DNA of 23,515 bases, from contig JBGQFD010000059.1 in NCBI GenBank assembly GCA_041496705.1, positions 1-23,515 of the forward strand, read 5' to 3'. The stretch's first letter is position 1. Each line of letters opens with the position of its first letter. Both the position numbers and the translations under genes were made by a program. This stretch comes from VBDM01 sp041496705. GTDB taxonomy: Bacteria > Pseudomonadota > Gammaproteobacteria > Burkholderiales > SG8-39. Shown here piece after piece: positions 7,552 through 13,744 of the stretch. The notes under the pieces are model-generated. The model was not told where the DNA came from and searched no databases. It saw only the letters and a list, made by a program, of their open reading frames with translations.

Positions 7552-8180
7552 GGCGCGCCGGCCTTCTCGTGGTCGCGGCCGCCGTTGCCGCAATCGGGGC
7601 GACGCCGGGCTGCGTGACGCAGCCCTCCGACGACGACGCGCGCGGTAGAGCCGAGGACGTGTTCCGGCAGTCCTTCACCCGCGGCAACCGCCAGATGGCG
7701 GCGCGGGTCGAGCACCAGGACGAACCGCAAAAGGTCTGCAGCGAATACCGCGACCAACCGCCGGGGGACGTCGCGCACAAAATCGAGAACTCGCAGATGG
7801 CGACCCTCAGGTACCCCGCCTCCGGGAAACTGATGGGGGACTGGCGCGCGGGTGAAAAGATCGCGCAGGACGGCTACGGCATGCGCTTCACCGACTCCGA
7901 CACCAAGCGGCCGAACGGCGGCAACTGCTACGCCTGCCACCAGCTCTCGCCCCGTGAGCTCTCTTTCGGCACGATCGGTCCGAGCCTTTACGGTTTTGGC
8001 AGGCAGCGCGGCGCGGGCGAATCGATGCAGCGCTACGCCTACGGCAGGATCTACAACTCCAAGGCGTTCTCGGCCTGCTCGAGCATGCCGCGCTTTGGGC
8101 ACAACGGGATTCTCACCGAACAGGAGATCACGCACCTGGTCGCGCTGCTGCTCGACCCGGAGTCGCCGGTCAACAAGTGA
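7548..8180 (+). CDS. soxX: SoxX, c-type cytochrome subunit of SoxAX
   Basis: SoxX is the electron-accepting monoheme cytochrome partner of SoxA. The 210-residue product has an N-terminal hydrophobic export signal (LLVVAAAVAAIGATPGC). The cysteine at 22 could be lipidated but the lipobox is weak. The heme motif CYACH is at 127-131 and the distal methionine is probably Met180 in SSMPRFG. An extension of roughly 100 residues precedes the cytochrome core, as in longer SoxX variants. It overlaps soxA by four bases. In many betaproteobacteria soxB follows soxX; here the next gene is fmdB, so the Sox set in this window stops at soxX. Confidence 0.94.
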   Translation: MRRAGLLVVAAAVAAIGATPGCVTQPSDDDARGRAEDVFRQSFTRGNRQMAARVEHQDEPQKVCSEYRDQPPGDVAHKIENSQMATLRYPASGKLMGDWRAGEKIAQDGYGMRFTDSDTKRPNGGNCYACHQLSPRELSFGTIGPSLYGFGRQRGAGESMQRYAYGRIYNSKAFSACSSMPRFGHNGILTEQEITHLVALLLDPESPVNK

Positions 8181-8181
8181 A

Positions 8182-8199
8182 GTCCCAGTAGTGCGGGAC
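8182..8199 (+). terminator. Weak hairpin after soxX
   Basis: GTCCC / GGGAC with an 8-base loop starts just after the soxX stop. The stem is short and no T run follows, so a terminator role is doubtful. Confidence 0.25.
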
Positions 8200-8257
8200 A
8201 AGGGCGAGGTCGGCGGCGTGAACCACCGCGCACGGCGGGGTACCGCGTCCTTCGGGG

Positions 8258-8263
8258 TATAAT
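8258..8263 (+). promoter_or_regulatory. Candidate -10 (TATAAT) for fmdB
   Basis: A consensus TATAAT lies 21 bases before the fmdB start in the 104-base gap after soxX. It suggests that fmdB-DUF502 has its own promoter rather than reading from sox. The -35 region is poor. Confidence 0.4.
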
Positions 8264-8284
8264 TCGCCGCTCGTCGGAGGTGCC

Positions 8285-8701
8285 ATGCCGATCTACGAAT
8301 ATCGCTGCTCGTCCTGCGGGTTCCAGAAGGAATTCCTGCGGAAGCTCAGCGACCCGATTCTCACGGCCTGTCCGGAGTGCAGCAAGCAGACGTTCTCCAA
8401 AATGCTGACGGCGGCGGGATTCCAGCTCAAGGGCAGCGGCTGGTACGCGACCGACTTCAGGAACAGCGGCGCCAAACCGGCGGCGAAGGCGGATGCCAAG
8501 AGCCCGACGACCTCCGAGGGCAAGGACAAGAGCAGCACGACGACTTCCGAGGGCAAGGACAAGAGCAGTACGACGACCTCCGAGGGCAAGGACAGCGCGA
8601 AATCCGGTGCGAAGTCCGACGCTCAACCCGGCGGCAAGTCCGAAAGCAAGACCGAGTCGAAATCCGAAGCGGTCAGTAGCGGAGCAGACGTCCGTCCGTA
8701 G
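8285..8701 (+). CDS. FmdB-family zinc ribbon protein with repeat-bearing tail
   Basis: A small putative regulatory protein of unknown exact role. The N-terminal 40 or so residues form the FmdB zinc ribbon: MPIYEYRCSSCGF with a CxxC knuckle and a second knuckle CPEC (about residues 29-32), followed by the family stretch GFQLKGSGWYATDF. After that the protein is low-complexity and hydrophilic, rich in Lys, Ser, Thr and Asp. It includes two full and one partial copy of an 11-residue unit (TTSEGKDKSST) encoded by a 33-base tandem repeat. A good GGAGG ribosome site precedes the ATG. It sits directly upstream of the DUF502 gene, as is common in betaproteobacteria, where aspS normally follows. Confidence 0.9.
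   Translation: MPIYEYRCSSCGFQKEFLRKLSDPILTACPECSKQTFSKMLTAAGFQLKGSGWYATDFRNSGAKPAAKADAKSPTTSEGKDKSSTTTSEGKDKSSTTTSEGKDSAKSGAKSDAQPGGKSESKTESKSEAVSSGADVRP
8507..8593 (+). repeat. 33-base tandem repeat inside fmdB
   Basis: Two complete copies (8507-8539 and 8540-8572) and a partial third (8573-8593) differ at a few wobble positions only. Each encodes TTSEGKDKSST. The unit is a multiple of three, so changes in copy number leave the frame intact. Confidence 0.9.
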
Positions 8702-8719
8702 CGTGGAACGCCGCCGAGA

Positions 8720-9382
8720 ATGGCGCGGCGCCCGATGAAGAAATACCTCATCACCGGACTTCTCATCTGGATCCCGCTGGCGATCACCCTCTGGGTGCTC
8801 GACCTCATCGTCGGGACGATGGACCAGTCGCTGCAGCTGCTGCCTCCCCAATACCATCCGCAGACGCTGTTCGGACACCAGGTTCCCGGGCTGGGCGCGC
8901 TGCTCACGGTCCTGGTGGTGTTCGTCACCGGCGTGCTCGCTTCGAACATCCTCGGCCAACGGCTGGTGCGGTTCGGCGAAAAGCTGGTCGGCCGCATTCC
9001 CGTGGTGAAATCGATCTACAGCGGCGTCAAGCAGGTGAGCGACACGCTGTTCGCGCCCGGCGGGCAGGCGTTCCGCAAGGCGCTCCTGGTGCAGTACCCG
9101 CGAGAGGGAAGCTGGACCATCGCCTTTCTCACCGGGCAGCCGGGCGGCGATGTCGCCAACCATCTGCACGGGGACTACGTGAGCGTTTACCTTCCGACCA
9201 CGCCCAATCCGACCTCGGGGTTTTTTCTGATGATGCCCCGCGATGAGGTGGTCGAACTCGACATGAGTGTCGACGATGCGCTCAAGTACGTCATCTCGAT
9301 GGGCGTCGTGCCGCCGGATTCGCAGCAGGCGCCTGGGCGTACTCGATCAAGTGGACAAGATGATCACTCATTGGGGGTATAA
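8720..9382 (+). CDS. DUF502 family inner-membrane protein with altered C-terminal tail
   Basis: A 220-residue membrane protein of the DUF502 family; biochemical role unknown. Two hydrophobic segments are visible (ITGLLIWIPLAITLWVLDLIV near the start, and LGALLTVLVVFVTGVLASNIL). The conserved GRIPVVKSIYSGVKQVSDTLF stretch lies just after, and the core ends around KYVISMGVV. The last 20 or so residues (from about 203) do not look like family sequence. The DNA there (9329-9361) matches the inside of the halogenase-like gene at 10456-10488 in 29 of 33 bases, in another reading frame, so the native tail was probably replaced by recombination. The ATG at 8720 is used; Met6 at 8735 is an alternative. 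In related genomes aspS normally comes next; here 6.9 kb intervenes. Confidence 0.88.
   Translation: MARRPMKKYLITGLLIWIPLAITLWVLDLIVGTMDQSLQLLPPQYHPQTLFGHQVPGLGALLTVLVVFVTGVLASNILGQRLVRFGEKLVGRIPVVKSIYSGVKQVSDTLFAPGGQAFRKALLVQYPREGSWTIAFLTGQPGGDVANHLHGDYVSVYLPTTPNPTSGFFLMMPRDEVVELDMSVDDALKYVISMGVVPPDSQQAPGRTRSSGQDDHSLGV
9329..9361 (+). repeat. Fragment homologous to the downstream halogenase-like gene
   Basis: Bases 9329-9361 match 10456-10488 in 29 of 33 positions. In the frame shared with the next gene it reads RLGVLDQVDK, against RLGVLDQVDQ in the flavoprotein. It forms the 3' end of the DUF502 gene and looks like a gene relic or recombination scar. Confidence 0.6.
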
Positions 9383-9383
9383 C

Positions 9384-10139
9384 ATGCGGTCTATCCTTGC
9401 ACTTGTCGCATTGCTGATTTTCTCCAATTTTTCCGCTGCCGCTTCGGTCGAAGAGGATGTGCAGCGTTATATCCAGATATTCAGCGGCGAGAAAAACCTT
9501 CACTCTGACGCTGCCGATACATTTTCTTGGATGGGTCTTTCCGATACTCGCTTGTTCGATACTATCGAACGGCGTCTATTGGAGGATGCCGACGCGAGCC
9601 GGCTCGACAGGAATGAAAAGAACCGGGTTGCCAGGTACATTCGCTCGCTTGGTTTTTCGGGCCAACCTAAATACGAGCCAACGATAAAGAAATTCGTCGG
9701 GGACGTGGAATATGGCAGATTTGCGCGGGACGCCCTGCTGGATCTTCCGGAATACAAGAAGTGGAATCCTGTCATTTCAAATCGCAGCTCTTTCGACCCG
9801 ACGTTTAGCGACAACGTGAATCGAGTTTCGAATATGTTGCGATCCGATGATTTACTATTGCTGCGTGTGGGTGCAAAGAGAGTTTATTTCGATACCAAGG
9901 AAGATACTTTGCTGGAACTTTTGGCGCAGCAGTTGCGTATCAACTATGCAAGAACCGATCTGAACGACCGAGAGCGTAGCGATTCCGTCGCCTGGCTGGT
10001 AAAAGCCTTAGGCAGTTCAAAAAAGGAAAAATACAAGACTCTCCTCGAGGAAGTGGCCGAGAAGGGTAAAGCACAAGCTGTCGTCAGGCACGCGAAGGAA
10101 GCGCTTTCAAAATATTACGGTAAGTCTTACTATCAATAA
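9384..10139 (+). CDS. Exported helical-repeat (HEAT-like) protein of unknown function
   Basis: I do not recognise this 251-residue protein. It has a Sec-type signal peptide (SILALVALLIFSNFSAAAS) and a mature part of amphipathic helices without membrane segments, so it is probably periplasmic. Two halves look like copies of one unit. About residues 53-127 (DTIERRLLEDADASRLDRNE...VARYIRSLGF...) align by eye with about 172-248 (DTLLELLAQQLRINYARTDLNDRE...VAWLVKALG...), suggesting a HEAT/ARM-like solenoid. Base composition is much lower in GC than its neighbours (bases 9841-9900 have 26 G/C of 60), implying recent acquisition. The ATG at 9384 lies one base after the DUF502 stop. A strong terminator follows, so it is not in the polyene-like operon. 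Confidence 0.75.
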   Translation: MRSILALVALLIFSNFSAAASVEEDVQRYIQIFSGEKNLHSDAADTFSWMGLSDTRLFDTIERRLLEDADASRLDRNEKNRVARYIRSLGFSGQPKYEPTIKKFVGDVEYGRFARDALLDLPEYKKWNPVISNRSSFDPTFSDNVNRVSNMLRSDDLLLLRVGAKRVYFDTKEDTLLELLAQQLRINYARTDLNDRERSDSVAWLVKALGSSKKEKYKTLLEEVAEKGKAQAVVRHAKEALSKYYGKSYYQ

Positions 10140-10155
10140 GACGGTTGAGTCGCCC

Positions 10156-10182
10156 AAAAAACGCCGCATTGCGCGGCGTTTT
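10156..10182 (+). terminator. Rho-independent terminator after the exported repeat protein
   Basis: A perfect 10-base-pair stem (AAAACGCCGC / GCGGCGTTTT) with a 5-base loop, flanked by an A run and ending in TTTT. It can work in both directions and isolates the 9384 gene from the flavoprotein gene. A second small hairpin (CGCCCG / CGGGCG, 10192-10208) lies in the leader of the next gene. Confidence 0.85.
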
Positions 10183-10234
10183 GACGATTCCCGCCCGGCA
10201 AACGGGCGAAAACACAAATTTCGAGGAGACTTGC

Positions 10235-11596
10235 ATGTCCGCGACCCCAGCGCGCGCCAGCACCGCTGCTGCTTCCGGTGCTTCTTTGGCGGAATACGAG
10301 CGCGATGTGCTTGTCATCGGCGGCGGGCCGGGCGGCTCAACCATTTCGGCGTTTCTCGCGCAAAAGGGTTGGAAGGTGGTGCTGCTGGAAAAGGAACACC
10401 ACCCCCGCTTCCACATCGGCGAATCGCTGTTGCCGCTCAATCTGCCGCTGCTCGAGCGCCTGGGCGTGCTCGACCAGGTGGACCAGATCGGGTTGCTCAA
10501 GCCCGGCGCAGAATTCAACTACGAAGGCCACCAGCCCGCGGTGTATTACTTCGCCAACGCCATGGACAAATCCTATCCTTCGGCTTACGAGGTGCGGCGT
10601 TCGGAGTTCGACAACATATTGCTTCGAAACAGCGCCGCCAGGGGTACCGATGTGCGCGAGGGCGTGAAAGTCACCGAAGTCGAATTCCGGCCGGGCTCGA
10701 AGTCGATCGTGCACGCGGTGGATGAAAACGGCCAAGCGCAACGCTGGGAGGCGCGCTTCGTGGTGGACGCATCCGGCCGCGAGACTTTCCTCGCCAATCG
10801 CTTCAAGATAAAGAGCCGCAATCCGGTGCACAACAGCTCGGCCATTTTCGGCCATTTCAAGGGCGCAGTGCGGCGACCCGGGCGCGACGAGGGCAACATC
10901 AGCGTCTATTGGTTCGATCACGGCTGGTACTGGATGATCCCGCTGCGCGACGGCGCCATGAGCGTCGGGGCCGTGTGCTGGTCGTACTACATGAAGACGC
11001 GCAAGGTCAGCGTGGATCAGTTCCTACTCGACACCATTGCGCTGTGCCCGATGATGGCCGAGCGTCTGAAGGACGCGAAGCTGATGGCGCCCGCGCTCGC
11101 GACCGGCAATTTCTCGTACCGGGCAGAGCGCATGACCGGCGACGGCTATCTGATGGTCGGGGACGCCTATGCGTTCATCGACCCGGTGTTCTCGAGCGGC
11201 GTGTTCCTCGCCATGAACGGCGGCGAACTGGGCGCGGAAGTCGTGGACGAGGCCTTGCGCAACGGCGATGTCTCGGCGCGCAGCCTGCGGCGCTATGAAA
11301 AGACCATACAGCACGGGCTCAAGACATTCTCCTGGTTCATCTACCGCATCACCACGCCTGCGCTGCGCAACATGTTCATGTCGCCGACCCATTCGTTCAA
11401 GCTGGAAGCGGCAATCCTGTCGCTGCTTTCGGCAGATATTTTCGGCAAGACGCCGATCCGCGGCCCCTTGCTGATTTTCAAGTTCATCTACTACGTTTCC
11501 TCGATCGTGAACTGGCGCGAAAACTTCGCCGCCTGGAGAAAACGCAGGCGCGCGTGGCAGACGAAACTCGATTTCGTCTGGAAGAGCGGTAACTAG
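10235..11596 (+). CDS. Flavin-dependent halogenase-like FAD oxidoreductase
   Basis: A 453-residue FAD-binding enzyme of the tryptophan-halogenase-like superfamily. Visible signatures are the dinucleotide-binding GGGPGGS (29-35), HIGESLLP (60-67), WYWMIP at 231-236 (the WxWxIP motif of flavin-dependent halogenases) and FIDPVFSSG at 314-322 (the FxxPxxSxG halogenase motif) after the FAD-binding VGD. Such enzymes use FADH2, O2 and halide to form a C-halogen bond; some family members with similar motifs are not proven halogenases. The ATG at 10235 has a GAGGAG ribosome site; an upstream Met at 10145 overlaps the terminator. Its position ahead of the COG4648/acyltransferase/LolA/MMPL genes recalls xanthomonadin-type clusters, whose polyenes are brominated. 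Substrate and halide are unknown. Confidence 0.85.
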   Translation: MSATPARASTAAASGASLAEYERDVLVIGGGPGGSTISAFLAQKGWKVVLLEKEHHPRFHIGESLLPLNLPLLERLGVLDQVDQIGLLKPGAEFNYEGHQPAVYYFANAMDKSYPSAYEVRRSEFDNILLRNSAARGTDVREGVKVTEVEFRPGSKSIVHAVDENGQAQRWEARFVVDASGRETFLANRFKIKSRNPVHNSSAIFGHFKGAVRRPGRDEGNISVYWFDHGWYWMIPLRDGAMSVGAVCWSYYMKTRKVSVDQFLLDTIALCPMMAERLKDAKLMAPALATGNFSYRAERMTGDGYLMVGDAYAFIDPVFSSGVFLAMNGGELGAEVVDEALRNGDVSARSLRRYEKTIQHGLKTFSWFIYRITTPALRNMFMSPTHSFKLEAAILSLLSADIFGKTPIRGPLLIFKFIYYVSSIVNWRENFAAWRKRRRAWQTKLDFVWKSGN

Positions 11597-11609
11597 GAGG
11601 AGGCCCGCG

Positions 11610-11651
11610 GTGCTCCGGTTCGCAGCTCGATTCATCCGCGGCAACCGCTAG
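11610..11651 (+). CDS. Possible 13-residue leader peptide
   Basis: A GTG-started frame (VLRFAARFIRGNR) follows a strong AGGAGGAGG ribosome site with normal spacing and ends in TAG. The last base of that stop is the first base of the GTG start of the next gene. The arrangement would couple translation of the membrane protein to the short frame. It may be a real leader, or a fortuitous use of the ribosome site. Confidence 0.35.
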   Translation: MLRFAARFIRGNR

Positions 11652-12274
11652 TGCGCGCCTGGCCGTCCCGGCGGGTGCTCGCGGGACTGTTCCTCCTCGC
11701 ATACCTCGTCCTGACGCACTCCGCCGTTCTCACCGGGGTGGGGCTCCTGGCCCAGGGCGCCTGGCTGTGCCTCTGCGGGCTCGCGGTCGTGGCGGTTCCC
11801 GGAAGCTGGGGGCTGGCGGCGGGCGCGCTGCTCGCGGCTGCGCTGCTCATCGCCGACGCGGAAACGCTGCTGAAACTTCCCCCGGTCGTCCTCGACCTGG
11901 CCGTGGCGACCTGGTTCGGCATGTCGCTTGCGCCCGGCGAGGAGCCCCTCGTCAGCTGGTTCGCGCGCCTCGTGCGGGGCGTCGAGCTTCCGCCGGATCT
12001 CGCGCGCTACACCAGGAATTCGACGATCGTGTGGACGGTGTTTCTCGCGGGGATGGCCGTCGTGGCGGCGGCGCTCGCGCTGTTCGCGACGCCGCAGGCC
12101 TGGTCGCTTTTCGCAAACGGCATAAGCTATCTTCTCCTCGGGGGGCTGTTCGTGGGCGAATTCTTCTACCGGCGCCTGCGCTACCCGCATCACGAGCACG
12201 CGCGCCTGGTCGAGGTGATTCGCAAGATCGTCCGCGCCGGAGCGCTCACGCCGCGTCGCAGCGCGCGCAAGTGA
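11651..12274 (+). CDS. COG4648-like multi-pass membrane protein
   Basis: A 207-residue inner-membrane protein with about five or six hydrophobic helices: LAGLFLLAYLVLTHSAVL near the start, a Leu/Ala-rich central pair, and VWTVFLAGMAVVAAALALF and ISYLLLGGLFVGEFFY in the second half. It ends in a basic cytoplasmic tail. The sequence and its place just before an LpxL-like acyltransferase, a LolA-like protein and an MMPL exporter fit the uncharacterised COG4648 family found in aryl-polyene clusters. The start is GTG at 11651; no ATG exists upstream in frame after the previous gene, and there is no ribosome site of its own, so translation may depend on the short frame at 11610. It overlaps the acyltransferase by four bases (GTGA). 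Function unknown. Confidence 0.72.
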   Translation: MRAWPSRRVLAGLFLLAYLVLTHSAVLTGVGLLAQGAWLCLCGLAVVAVPGSWGLAAGALLAAALLIADAETLLKLPPVVLDLAVATWFGMSLAPGEEPLVSWFARLVRGVELPPDLARYTRNSTIVWTVFLAGMAVVAAALALFATPQAWSLFANGISYLLLGGLFVGEFFYRRLRYPHHEHARLVEVIRKIVRAGALTPRRSARK

Positions 12275-13179
12275 ACGCGCCCGCGAAAGCCCCATGGCTC
12301 AGGGCGCCGGAACGCGGCAGCCGCACCGCGACGCGATTCATGAAGTGGCTGGCCCTTCGCTGCGGCCGGCGCGTTGCGCGCCTGACGCTGTATCCCATTT
12401 GCGCGTACTTCCTTTTGTTCTCGCCGCGCGCGCGAAGGACTTCGCGCGAATATCTCGGCTCCGCCCTGGATCGGCCGGCGCACCTGGCCGACCTTTGGCG
12501 GCATTACTTCACTTTCGCGGCGACGGTTCTCGACCGTTTCTATTTCCTCGACGGGCAGTTCGACCGCTTCGACATCGACATGGAGGGCCTGGACCTCGTG
12601 CGCCGCACGGTCGCGGACGGGCGGGGATGCCTGCTGATCGGAGCCCACCTGGGAAGCTTCGAATTGCTGCGCACGCTCTCGGCAAGCCATGAAACGCCCG
12701 TCAGCGCGGTGATGTACGAGAGCAACGCCGCCAACATCACCGACGCCCTGAATACGCTCAATCCGGAGGTTCGTTCGCGCACTCTCGTGCCGGGCGAAGT
12801 GGACACGGTGCTGCGGATCGGCGAGCGCCTCGCCAACGGCGAGATCGTCGCAGTGCTCGGCGACCGCTGGACGGGCTCCGACAAGACCGTCGTCTGCCGG
12901 TTCTTCGGGCGCGATGCCGCTTTCCCGCAGGGACCGCTGCTGCTCGCGCAAAGCCTGCGCGTGCCGGCGATGCTGTTCGTCGGCCTGTACGCAGGCGGAG
13001 CGCGCTACACTGTGCGCTTCGAGCCGCTGTGCGAAGAGTACTCGGGCGACCGCGCCTCGCGTGCCGCGTGGGTCCGGGAATCCGCGCAACGCTATGCGGA
13101 CCGACTCGAGCACCTGTGCAGGCTTGCACCTTACAACTGGTTCAATTTCTATGATTTCTGGTGCGGGCCTCCGAATTAG
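12271..13179 (+). CDS. LpxL/HtrB-like lipid acyltransferase
   Basis: A 302-residue membrane-associated acyltransferase of the lysophospholipid/lipid A acyltransferase superfamily. A hydrophobic N-terminal helix (LTLYPICAYFLLFS) is followed by the catalytic HX4E box in GAHLGSFELLR. Further on, VLGDRW and the FFGRDAAFPQGPLLLA stretch are typical of LpxL-type enzymes. Start is GTG at 12271, overlapping the COG4648 gene stop. The LolA-like gene begins inside its last 29 bases. It is unlikely to be the housekeeping LpxL because it sits within the export module of a polyene-like cluster, where an enzyme of this type probably acylates the product or its anchor. The acyl donor is unknown. Confidence 0.85.
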   Translation: MNAPAKAPWLRAPERGSRTATRFMKWLALRCGRRVARLTLYPICAYFLLFSPRARRTSREYLGSALDRPAHLADLWRHYFTFAATVLDRFYFLDGQFDRFDIDMEGLDLVRRTVADGRGCLLIGAHLGSFELLRTLSASHETPVSAVMYESNAANITDALNTLNPEVRSRTLVPGEVDTVLRIGERLANGEIVAVLGDRWTGSDKTVVCRFFGRDAAFPQGPLLLAQSLRVPAMLFVGLYAGGARYTVRFEPLCEEYSGDRASRAAWVRESAQRYADRLEHLCRLAPYNWFNFYDFWCGPPN

Positions 13180-13744
13180 GATCGTGCAGGCCGCGCTCCT
13201 GCTTCCTCCTGCCGGCGCGCTGCACGCGGCCGACGCGCCGGTCTGGGACTTCGCCCAGCTGATGGCCGAACTTGCGCAGGTGCAGACGAGCCGCGCACGA
13301 TATTCGGAAGTGAGACACATCGCGGTACTGCAGAAGCCGCTTGCGCTCTCCGGTGCCCTGCACTATGTGCGTCCGTCGCAGGTCGAGAAGCATCAGATCC
13401 TGCCGTTCCGCGAGGTCATACGCGTGGACGGGCAGCAACTCAGCGTGGAGCGGGACGGGAAGACGCGCAGCATCACGCTTAACGGCGCTCCGCTCATCGC
13501 GGCGCTCGTCGAAAGTCTGCGCGCGACCCTCGCCGGGGATGGGGCCGAGCTCGAACGGCTCTATGCGGTCAACGTCGAAGGAACGAAGCAGCGCTGGACC
13601 CTCAAGCTCACCCCAAGGGAAGTCGAGGTTGCGGGAATCGTGAAAAGCATCGGCATCGGCGGTTCGGGATCGCGGATAAGCCGCATCGAAATTCTGGAGC
13701 CGGGCGGGGACAGCTCGGTGATGACCATCGAAGAAGCTTCGTGA
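13151..13744 (+). CDS. LolA-like outer-membrane lipoprotein carrier protein
   Basis: A 197-residue periplasmic protein of the LolA-related family (COG2834). LolA itself carries lipoproteins from the inner to the outer membrane; the paralogs in aryl-polyene clusters are thought to carry the polyene lipid. From the ATG at 13151 there is a good signal peptide (IRIVQAALLLPPAGALHAAD). The mature part has the LolA-like pattern: an initial amphipathic helix (DFAQLMAELAQVQTSRARY), then beta strands with KPLALSGALHYVRPSQVEK and an FREVIRVDGQQLSV segment. The start was chosen for the intact signal peptide; it overlaps the acyltransferase by 29 bases. A GTG at 13184 is the alternative. The stop overlaps the exporter start (GTGA). 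Confidence 0.85.
   Translation: MISGAGLRIRIVQAALLLPPAGALHAADAPVWDFAQLMAELAQVQTSRARYSEVRHIAVLQKPLALSGALHYVRPSQVEKHQILPFREVIRVDGQQLSVERDGKTRSITLNGAPLIAALVESLRATLAGDGAELERLYAVNVEGTKQRWTLKLTPREVEVAGIVKSIGIGGSGSRISRIEILEPGGDSSVMTIEEAS

Noticed and set aside
8051..9169. 372-residue minus-strand frame with Arg/Gly/Leu repeats
   Set aside because: It is antisense to soxX, fmdB and DUF502; its apparent repeats mirror the 33-base repeat of fmdB.
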